A stretch of 64,000 bases of DNA from positions 1 through 64,000 of the forward strand of contig JAEUQC010000150.1 of NCBI GenBank assembly GCA_016789905.1, in the 5' to 3' direction. Made by a program: the position numbers and the translations under genes. The notes beneath the pieces were generated by a model, which made no database searches, had not been told where the DNA came from, and saw only the letters and a program-made list of their open reading frames with translations. Positions 50,919 to 57,828 of the stretch are shown here, one piece after another (the stretch's first letter is position 1; every line of letters starts with the position of its first letter). The DNA is from Bryobacterales bacterium (GTDB lineage Bacteria > Acidobacteriota > Terriglobia > Bryobacterales > Bryobacteraceae).

Positions 50919-52616
50919 ATGCGCCATTTCCTCTTGCTCGCTACTCTTCCGCTACTTGCCGCCGATGCCGACCTTATCCTTCACAACGGCAAAGTACTCA
51001 CGGCCGACGCGCGGTTCTCCATCGTTCAGGCGATCGCAATCAAAGACGGCAAGATCGTTCGAACCGGCACAAGCAACGCGGTGATCGCGGCCGAGAAGAG
51101 TCACCGCACTCAGCTTGTGAACCTTGGCGGGAAGACCGTTCTGCCCGGCCTCATTGATGCGCACGTACACGCCATCGGTGCCGGCCTAAGTGAGTTCAAG
51201 TCCAAACTGCCTCCGCTCGATTCGATTGCCGACATCCAGAACTACATTCGTGAAAAGGCCAAATCAACGCCCGCCGGGGAATGGATCGTCGTTCCGCGAA
51301 CGCTGCCGCCGCGGCTGAAAGAACAGCGATTTCCCACGAAAACCGATCTCGATGTCGTCACGACCCATCCGGTGGCCTTCGATGGCAGCTACGTCTGGTC
51401 CGCCAATACCGCGGGCCTTACGCTGAGCGGCATCACTCGCGACACTCCGAACCCCGCGGGCGGGGAAGTGGTGAAGGGGCCCGATGGCGAACCCAATGGA
51501 ATTCTCCGTAATGCCAGCCGCCTTCTGAAGGGCATCCGGGACGAAGCGCGCGCCACGGAAAAAGAGCGTCTTGATGCGTTGGAGGCGATGTTGAAACTCT
51601 ACGCCGCCTCAGGCCTCACCACCGTGGGCGACCGCGCCGTCACCGCGCCCGACGTGGCTACCTATCAGGCACTGAAGGCGCAGGGCCGCATGCCTGTGCG
51701 TGCGGTACTCACTTGGCGCATCAGCGCGGACCGGCCCATCGAGGAGATCGAAAAGGAGATCAACTCAAAGACGTGGGCTACCAATCAGGGCGATGAGCGT
51801 TTGAAGTTCGGAACATTCAAAGTCACTTTGGACGGCGGCCAGTCCGTCGGCACCGCGTATCAACGCATGCCCTATGGCCCCTATGGCCGCCAACTGTACG
51901 GACAAACCAACCCCGACGCGCGCGGCACTCTTTTTGTCGATCGTGAAAAACTGACACGCATCTTCCGCGCCGCTCGCAATAAGGGCTGGCAGATCACCTC
52001 TCACGCCCAGGGTGGCGCCGCCATTGATGTTTTGCTCGACGCCTTTGAGGCGCTGGACAAAGAAAAGCCCATTCGCCCCACCCGCTCCCATGTGATGCAC
52101 GGCAGTTTCATGAGTGAGGAAGCCATCGCGCGCATGCAGAAAATGGGCATCCTGGCCGACGTGCAGGGTGGCTGGCTGCACTTCGACGTACCCGCGTTGG
52201 AACAGGTTTTCGGTTACAAGAACATGCGGTATTTCTTCCCGCTGCAGTCGTACCTGAAGGCAGGCATTGTCATTGCTGGCGGCAGTGACCACATGATCGG
52301 CCACGACAAGAATCGCGCCGTCAACGCCTTCAACCCGTTCTTCAATATGTGGATGTCCATCACGCGCAAAACGCGGGAAGGCAAAATCATCTACGCCGAA
52401 GAAAAGATCACTCGCGAACAGGCCCTGCGCATGTACACGAACGGCTCGGCCTATTTGCATTTCAGTGAAAAAACGCTCGGGTCACTCGAACGGGGAAAAC
52501 TCGCCGATTTCGTCGTCATCGACCGCGACTTTCTTACCTGTCCAGAAGACGATATCCGGCGTATTGAAGCGCTCGCCACCGTTGTTGAAGGGAAAGTGGT
52601 CTACGGCACTCTTTGA
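50919..52616 (+). CDS. YtcJ-like amidohydrolase (amidohydrolase 3), exported
   Basis: 565 aa with signal peptide (MRHFLLLATLPLLAADA). Metal-site motifs: LPGLIDAHVHAIG (HxH), ITSHAQGGAAID (His), THSHVMHGSF-like RSHVMHGSFMSEEA (His) and IAGGSDHMIGHD (Asp). These match YtcJ-type enzymes, which hydrolyse aryl amides or formamides. It begins 2 nt after the sulfatase stop, so the pair is co-transcribed. Its end overlaps the convergent ThuA gene by 16 nt. Substrate unknown. Confidence 0.9.
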   Translation: MRHFLLLATLPLLAADADLILHNGKVLTADARFSIVQAIAIKDGKIVRTGTSNAVIAAEKSHRTQLVNLGGKTVLPGLIDAHVHAIGAGLSEFKSKLPPLDSIADIQNYIREKAKSTPAGEWIVVPRTLPPRLKEQRFPTKTDLDVVTTHPVAFDGSYVWSANTAGLTLSGITRDTPNPAGGEVVKGPDGEPNGILRNASRLLKGIRDEARATEKERLDALEAMLKLYAASGLTTVGDRAVTAPDVATYQALKAQGRMPVRAVLTWRISADRPIEEIEKEINSKTWATNQGDERLKFGTFKVTLDGGQSVGTAYQRMPYGPYGRQLYGQTNPDARGTLFVDREKLTRIFRAARNKGWQITSHAQGGAAIDVLLDAFEALDKEKPIRPTRSHVMHGSFMSEEAIARMQKMGILADVQGGWLHFDVPALEQVFGYKNMRYFFPLQSYLKAGIVIAGGSDHMIGHDKNRAVNAFNPFFNMWMSITRKTREGKIIYAEEKITREQALRMYTNGSAYLHFSEKTLGSLERGKLADFVVIDRDFLTCPEDDIRRIEALATVVEGKVVYGTL

Positions 52617-53473
52617 GAAACTTTGTCCGGGGAGGGGAAGTCGGCTGGCAGTTTCTGTGTGACTTTCCCGGTGGCTGCCCACTCCGCGCCCCGCTGATAG
52701 GTCACGATAAAATCCACCGACTGCATGGCCGGCGCCGCATGGCCCAGCGCCGTGTGAAACACGCGACCTTTTCCATACGGCAGCACCATTAGCAGCGGTT
52801 CATGCTCGCCGTTGCCGCCCGTTGACGGGTCGGAAAACGCGGTTGCCAGCACATGCAGATTCTTGCCGGGTCCGCGAAGATTGTCATAAAGCTCGTCCTG
52901 TGCGTGCATCCACTCTTTCGGCAGTCCGCTTGTAATCGGGTGCGCGCCATCGCGCAGCAGCATCTTGTAAGCGTGCTGTTTCCCATGGTGCCCGCCGCGT
53001 CCCGGCGTCATGTCCGGCACCCATTTTCCTTCGCGCAGTCTCATGTACGGACCTGACTTCTCCGTCCGCCCGCCCCATCCGCCAACGCCGATCATCTCGT
53101 TGAACGCGGGCCATGTGGGAAACGCGTTATTCGCCGCATGCACCACCACCAGCCCGCCGCCGCCCTTCACATAGCCCACGAAATCCTTCTCGGTTTCTTT
53201 GCTCCAGTCCTCGCCGTTGTAGTTCAAAACCACGATCGCGTAGTCCTTGAACTTCGGCCGGTAGGCCTCCATATCCCCGCCCTTTGCTGGTGTCGTCGAC
53301 ACGTCCACTGTGAACAGCCCTGTCTCTTCCAGGTATCGCTTCAGATACGGCGTGGTGGTCTTCCAGTCATGGTTGTTCTGCCCATCAATGATGAGCGCGC
53401 GGCGCTTCTTCGCCGCCGTTGCCGGCACCGCGCCCAACATCATCGTCAACAGTGTTCTTCGCCGAATCTGCAT
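52601..53473 (-). CDS. ThuA domain protein (second in window)
   Basis: 290 aa. The N terminus MQIRRRTLLTMMLGAVPATA is a Tat-like signal. ThuA motifs: LIIDGQNNHDWKTTTPYL, YAIVVLNYNGEDW, GGGLVVVHAANNAF, WGGRTEKSGPY, MLLRDGAHPITSGLP and GKGRVFHTALGH. It shares the family with the 17348-18025 gene but is longer and clearly diverged. ATG at 53473 was preferred over a TTG two codons earlier; TAGCAT lies 6 nt upstream. Convergent with the YtcJ-like amidohydrolase. Confidence 0.88.
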   Translation of the reverse strand: MQIRRRTLLTMMLGAVPATAAKKRRALIIDGQNNHDWKTTTPYLKRYLEETGLFTVDVSTTPAKGGDMEAYRPKFKDYAIVVLNYNGEDWSKETEKDFVGYVKGGGGLVVVHAANNAFPTWPAFNEMIGVGGWGGRTEKSGPYMRLREGKWVPDMTPGRGGHHGKQHAYKMLLRDGAHPITSGLPKEWMHAQDELYDNLRGPGKNLHVLATAFSDPSTGGNGEHEPLLMVLPYGKGRVFHTALGHAAPAMQSVDFIVTYQRGAEWAATGKVTQKLPADFPSPDKVSQRVP

Positions 53474-53479
53474 TTCCAA

Positions 53480-53485
53480 ATGCTA
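53480..53485 (-). promoter_or_regulatory. putative -10 box TAGCAT for ThuA
   Basis: TAGCAT on the minus strand, 6 nt before the ATG at 53473. On the plus strand TACATT (53484-53489) lies 9 nt before the start of the divergent 53499 gene, overlapping this box. Confidence 0.4.
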
Positions 53486-53498
53486 CATTACTAACGGC

Positions 53499-54647
53499 AT
53501 GCTTGGCCAAGATCACTATATCCACCGCCTGCGTGCCTCCTGTATCGCGCAACCGGAATACCATCGCCACCTGCTCCCGGCGTTGGATCGCGAACTGGAG
53601 TTTGTCCGCGCCGCGTCCACTCCTGAACAACACCTGGAGGCGAGCGGTTACATGATCGGCCTGGCCCGTGCCGAGGCGTTGGACCGCGCCGCCAACGAGA
53701 TCGATATTGCCGTTCGTCACGACGACCCCTGGATCGCCGCCGCCGCCGGCATCGACTACGTGCACGCCCAAAAAGGCGCCTCCCACGTCGAACTCTATAC
53801 AAGCATCCAAGAAGGCCATCAACGCGCGGCCCCGCTCCGGGCCCAGTCCGCCGAGATCCACGCCGCTTTCACGCGATTATTCCTCAACCTGCTCCACGTT
53901 CACACGTCCAATTTTGAACTCGGCCCCGCCTACGCAGAAATCGATTCTTCCTTCCGAATCCTCCGCAACAACGATCCCGCGTTTCTTCCCGATTCCTGGC
54001 TGGATCCGCCGCGGTACAGCCTGCGCCTTCCCTGGCGCAACGGCCTCCTCCACGAGTGGCTCGCGCCCTATTGGGACATGGCCTCCGCGCCCCCGCCCAT
54101 TCCACCCGCTCCCTCATTTCTTCTCCCGCCGCTCCCCGCTTGCTCCGCCGGCTGGCCCTCCGCCCTCCCCCTCGATACTCCACCCGATACTACCTTGGCC
54201 GACGTCTATCTTCACCGGCAAGCCGAATGGCCCGACGATGCGCTCGCCAGCCATTGGCGAATCACGCGAGCCCTCTTGCTTGCTGCCAGTTCCCCCATCG
54301 CCCAACAAGCCGTCTCAGTGGAGCGCCACGCCAGCTTCTCCGTTCTAGCCACACGAAACATGCTCGCGCTTTCCGCCCTGCTCGCGCCGTCCCGCGCCAC
54401 CGCCAACCACGGCTGGGAACAAACCGATGAGAGCCTTGCCGGCATCGGCAAGGCCAACGTGACTATCGAGAAGCTCACCGGCCAATCGCCAGAGCAGATC
54501 CACGATTCCCCCCGCGTCCAACACTTCCTGACTCACAATCTAGCCCCCCGCCTGATACATGGCTGTGAGGGCTTCGGCGCGCTAGCCGGCGAAGCGGGGT
54601 TTGATCTCCTCCGCCACGCGTCTGCCTGGCAGTCCGCCGCCACCTGA
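53499..54647 (+). CDS. hypothetical helical protein upstream of spike/PAAR genes
   Basis: 382 aa, no signal peptide. I do not recognise the family. The first 180 residues are helix-rich and show repeat-like segments (ASGYMIGLARAEALDRAA, HDDPWIAAAAGIDYVHA), possibly HEAT-like; a Pro-rich linker follows (about 205-230), then a second helical region (SHWRITRALLLAASSPIAQQ). The ATG at 53499 lies just after the divergent ThuA gene. It is the first gene of a cluster with a VgrG-like spike fragment and a PAAR protein, so an adaptor or baseplate-linked role is possible, but nothing in the sequence proves it. Confidence 0.7.
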   Translation: MLGQDHYIHRLRASCIAQPEYHRHLLPALDRELEFVRAASTPEQHLEASGYMIGLARAEALDRAANEIDIAVRHDDPWIAAAAGIDYVHAQKGASHVELYTSIQEGHQRAAPLRAQSAEIHAAFTRLFLNLLHVHTSNFELGPAYAEIDSSFRILRNNDPAFLPDSWLDPPRYSLRLPWRNGLLHEWLAPYWDMASAPPPIPPAPSFLLPPLPACSAGWPSALPLDTPPDTTLADVYLHRQAEWPDDALASHWRITRALLLAASSPIAQQAVSVERHASFSVLATRNMLALSALLAPSRATANHGWEQTDESLAGIGKANVTIEKLTGQSPEQIHDSPRVQHFLTHNLAPRLIHGCEGFGALAGEAGFDLLRHASAWQSAAT

Positions 54648-54683
54648 ATTCGTGCTAACCTTTTGCCCAGGAGCAAGACGCTT

Positions 54684-55019
54684 ATGGCTGCCCACTCTCT
54701 AGATCTGCAAAATGCCCGTACGCTCACAGTGACCCCTTCCGAAGAGGGCGATCTCGTCGAGATCCACGCCGCCGGTGGCCAAGTGGAACTGAGAATCCGG
54801 CTCACTCCTGAAGGCCCGGTGCTCCAGATGGAGAGCGTTCGCCTCTCTCTCAAGGCCGCCGAAAATGTTGACGTTTCCTGCAAGAATTTCGAAGTGCGCG
54901 CCACCGATAATGTTGACTTGCATTCCGACGGCGGCATGCAACTCAGCGGCACCGCCGATGTGAAAGTTGACTCCGCCGGCAACGTGATCGTCAAAGGCGA
55001 GATGATCTACCTCAACTAA
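54684..55019 (+). CDS. phage-spike/VgrG C-terminal-like beta-helix protein
   Basis: 111 aa. Residues 30-111 are a run of short beta-strand repeats with alternating polar and hydrophobic residues (VELRIRLTPEGPVLQM, LSLKAAENVDVSCKNFEVRA, VDLHSDGGMQLSGTADVKV, NVIVKGEMIYLN), as in the needle tip of T4 gp5 and VgrG. The OB-fold and gp27-like parts of a full VgrG are missing, so this is a separate spike needle. AGGAG lies about 10 nt before the ATG at 54684 (a TTG at 54663 is less likely). The PAAR gene starts 1 nt after its stop. Confidence 0.75.
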   Translation: MAAHSLDLQNARTLTVTPSEEGDLVEIHAAGGQVELRIRLTPEGPVLQMESVRLSLKAAENVDVSCKNFEVRATDNVDLHSDGGMQLSGTADVKVDSAGNVIVKGEMIYLN

Positions 55020-55020
55020 T

Positions 55021-55407
55021 ATGCCTCCCGCCGCACGAAAAACCGACATGGTGCTGCACGACAATCCCCATTGTCATGCCCCCATTCACCCTCCCGCGCC
55101 AGTTCCCACTCCCGTCCCGCACCCGCCTATCCCGCATCCCATCATGACTGCCACCGTTCCCACAGTGAAGATTGGAAACCTGGAAGCCGCAGTGGTCACC
55201 AGCCAGACTAAACCCTGCACCATTCCGCCCTGCGTACCCGGTGGCCCCGGCATTGTCGCCAAAGGTTCTTCGACTGTGATGATCAACTTTTTGCCTGCCG
55301 CTCGCCTCGGAGATATGGTGATGTTCGCATCATGTGTTGCGCCCATCCCTTCCCCCACCGCCAAGATCATCCCCCCGTGCTGCCCCACGGTCATTATTGG
55401 CGGCTAG
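55021..55407 (+). CDS. PAAR domain protein
   Basis: 128 aa. PAAR proteins form the metal-bound cone tip on VgrG spikes of type VI secretion and related contractile systems. Two PAAR-type motifs are seen: PPAARKTDMVLH at the N terminus and FLPAARLGDMVMF near residue 95. Between them is a long Pro/His-rich insertion (PVPTPVPHPPIPHP) not usual in minimal PAAR domains, and Cys/His pairs (HCHAP, CTIPPC, PPCCP) that could hold the metal. It directly follows the spike-like gene. No toxin domain is fused. Confidence 0.85.
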   Translation: MPPAARKTDMVLHDNPHCHAPIHPPAPVPTPVPHPPIPHPIMTATVPTVKIGNLEAAVVTSQTKPCTIPPCVPGGPGIVAKGSSTVMINFLPAARLGDMVMFASCVAPIPSPTAKIIPPCCPTVIIGG

Positions 55408-55413
55408 TCCTGC

Positions 55414-56466
55414 GTGCGCGTTGAACACTGCGAGCGCCTCCGTCCGATTTGTCCGCTCTGCTGGACTCAGCGCCAGTTCCTTTCTGTGCTCCAGCTTGGC
55501 CCTGTCGCCCGCCGGGAGGGCGACGACATCATCGAAGGCGCACTCATCTGTCCGGAGCGCCTGTGCCAGCGTGAGCATCCGATCATCGACGGCATTCCTG
55601 TACTTCTTTCCAACCCCGCCTCCTGGCTCGAAAACCAACTCCCCTACGTCCTCCGCCGCACGGATCTTACCCCGTTCACTGAGTCCATCCTCGGCGATCT
55701 CGCGGGCCCCAGTACGCCCTTCGATCGCGAACGCGGTAACAATGGAATCTACGCCCACGCCCATTGGGCCGCGTCGTCCCCGGCTTATCTCAACGTCTTC
55801 AACGCCGCCAGCGCCCTGCTAACGCAGCCCCCGCAAGGCCTCTGGGCCGACATCGGCTGTTCCGTCGGCCGCGGTACGTTTGAACTTGCCAGGCGAACCA
55901 ATCAACTCGTCGCCGGCGTCGATCTCAACTTCTCCATGCTCCGCGTCGCCGAACAGATCCGCCGCTCCGGCCGCGCGCGTTACGGGCGCCGCCGCGTCGG
56001 TCTCGCGTTCGATTTCGTCGACGATCCTATTCCCGATTTCCCGGTCGCGAACGTCGGCTTCTGGTGCGCCGACGTGGCCATGCTCCCCTTCGCGCCCGCT
56101 ACTTTCGATGGCGCCTTATCGCTCAACATGCTCGATTGCGTTAGCGCCCCGCTTGCGCATCTGTGCGAAATGGGCCGCGCCCTGAAGCCCGGCGCGGAAG
56201 CGATTCTCGCCACGCCTTTCGATTGGGCCGCCGGCGCCACCGAAGCCGCCGCCTGGCTCGGCGGCCACTCCCAGCGCTATGGCCACCAGGGCTCATCGCT
56301 CGAAGAATTTCGCCGTGTCCTTTCGCCGTCCTGCGACGCAGGTGTGGACACAGGGCTCCTCATCGAAGCCGAAGCCGATAACGTCAAATGGCGCCTGCGC
56401 ACCCATGAGCGTTCGCACACGGAGTACGACGTCTACCTCGCCCGCCTCCGCCGCAAATCCGCTTAA
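55414..56466 (+). CDS. SAM-dependent methyltransferase with Trm112-like zinc domain
   Basis: 350 aa. The N-terminal 60 residues have a Trm112-type zinc fold: CPLCW, then CPERLCQREHPIIDGIPVLL. The methyltransferase domain has motif I GLWADIGCSVGRGTFELARR and a later LCEMGRALKPGAEAILATPF. Trm112 normally partners with tRNA or peptide-release-factor methyltransferases; here a similar module is fused to the enzyme. GTG start at 55414, 6 nt after the PAAR stop, so probably co-transcribed with it. Substrate unknown; whether it is spike cargo or simply a neighbour is unclear. Confidence 0.8.
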   Translation: MRVEHCERLRPICPLCWTQRQFLSVLQLGPVARREGDDIIEGALICPERLCQREHPIIDGIPVLLSNPASWLENQLPYVLRRTDLTPFTESILGDLAGPSTPFDRERGNNGIYAHAHWAASSPAYLNVFNAASALLTQPPQGLWADIGCSVGRGTFELARRTNQLVAGVDLNFSMLRVAEQIRRSGRARYGRRRVGLAFDFVDDPIPDFPVANVGFWCADVAMLPFAPATFDGALSLNMLDCVSAPLAHLCEMGRALKPGAEAILATPFDWAAGATEAAAWLGGHSQRYGHQGSSLEEFRRVLSPSCDAGVDTGLLIEAEADNVKWRLRTHERSHTEYDVYLARLRRKSA

Positions 56467-57776
56467 CCGTTCTGCGCCACTAAGGCCGCATGGTCCACCG
56501 TATCCGCGCCGAAACCTCGCTCGCGCTCCCGCCGCACGCGCAGCGCCGTGAACTTTTCATACACTTCGTCAATATCGCTCTGCGCCAATCCGGGCAGTGT
56601 CAGTATCGACTTGCGATGATTTGCCGGCCTCGTCAAATAGTCCACCGGCAGGTAACCCTTTTCCCTGCACGTCGTGAATAAATGTGTGCCCGGATAGGGG
56701 TAAAAGACGAAGAATCCGAAATCGAAACAATCCAGTTCCTCGGCCAGCGCATAGGTTTCGTGCAACTCCGCGCGCGTCTCTTCCGGCAGCCCCAGCATGT
56801 AGTTGGAGATCACTCGAATCCCCGCCTCCTTCGTCCATCGGAACACGTCCCGGAATCGTTCGTTGGTCACAGGCCGGTGCATGATCTCCCTTCGCACCCG
56901 TTCGCTGCCGCTTTCCACGCCGTAGGTAATCTGGTCACACCCGGCCTCCGCCAGCATATGCAGCATCTTTTCGTTCACCGTCTCCACGCGCGCGTGCAGG
57001 CAGAACTTGGCCTGAAACTCCTGCTTGTATAGCCGGCAAAACTCTTTCACCCATGGGTGATGAATGGTGAACGTGTCGTCCAGAAAGATGATGTAGCTCA
57101 GCTTCCCGGCCGCTTGCAACTCGCGTAACTCCGCCAGCACATTCTGGTGGCTTCTTCGCCGGCCATACTCGCCTGTGCCTTCGTAGAGTTCGTTGAACAT
57201 CCGCGCTCCGCAATAAGTGCATGGAAACGGGCAACCGCGCTGCGTGGAAAGCTGCGCCACTCCATACGGCTCATCCAACAGATCTCTGGCTGCGAACGGC
57301 AGCCGGTCCAGCGGTTCAATCGGCTTTCGCAGCACCGGCCGGAATCCGCCGCGCACCCAGATATTGGCCAGCCCATGTGCGCTCCGCCCCGCCGCCAGCG
57401 TCTCCACCAATTCCAACAATGCCTCCTCGCCCTCCCCCAAACAAGCGAAATCAAACCCGGGCGCGGCCAGCACCGCTTCGGGCGAAAACGTCGCATGCAG
57501 CCCACCCGCCACCACCGGCACGTTCAACTCTTCGCGAATCATCCCCACCAGTCGCCGCGCCCGTTGCCACTGCCGCGTCGTCATCGATACGCCCAATAGA
57601 TCCGGTGCCGCCTCGCGCACCATCCGCGTCACCGCCCCGTCGGTCATCTCCAGCGTCGCCCGCGCCAGCGTCGCCTCATGTCCATGCGCCCGCAGAAACG
57701 ATGCCAAGAACGCCGGCCCCAGCGAGGCCATTGACCATTGGCTCTCCGTGTCTACTTCCAAAAATACAACCCGCAT
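56463..57776 (-). CDS. B12-binding-domain radical SAM protein
   Basis: 437 aa. A cobalamin-binding-like N-terminal domain (MASLGPAFLASFLRAHGHEA ... APDLLGVSMTTRQWQRAR ... VPVVAGGLHATFSPEAVLA) is followed by a radical SAM core with the CPFPCTYCGARMF cluster motif near residue 185 and YGVESGSERVRREIM downstream. GLPEETRAELHETYALAEEL continues the barrel. This layout fits methylthiotransferase-like or methyltransferase enzymes (class B) of unknown substrate. It converges on the Trm112-type methyltransferase with a 4-nt overlap. Confidence 0.88.
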   Translation of the reverse strand: MRVVFLEVDTESQWSMASLGPAFLASFLRAHGHEATLARATLEMTDGAVTRMVREAAPDLLGVSMTTRQWQRARRLVGMIREELNVPVVAGGLHATFSPEAVLAAPGFDFACLGEGEEALLELVETLAAGRSAHGLANIWVRGGFRPVLRKPIEPLDRLPFAARDLLDEPYGVAQLSTQRGCPFPCTYCGARMFNELYEGTGEYGRRRSHQNVLAELRELQAAGKLSYIIFLDDTFTIHHPWVKEFCRLYKQEFQAKFCLHARVETVNEKMLHMLAEAGCDQITYGVESGSERVRREIMHRPVTNERFRDVFRWTKEAGIRVISNYMLGLPEETRAELHETYALAEELDCFDFGFFVFYPYPGTHLFTTCREKGYLPVDYLTRPANHRKSILTLPGLAQSDIDEVYEKFTALRVRRERERGFGADTVDHAALVAQNG

Positions 57777-57815
57777 ATTGTCCCCGAGAGTAACACGATA
57801 GAAAAGTGAAGTTGC

Positions 57816-57821
57816 TACACT
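57816..57821 (+). promoter_or_regulatory. putative -10 box TACACT for Oar-like receptor
   Basis: TACACT, 7 nt before the ATG at 57829, with no ribosome-binding site between. No convincing -35 sequence upstream. Confidence 0.5.
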
Positions 57822-57828
57822 GCCTCAC

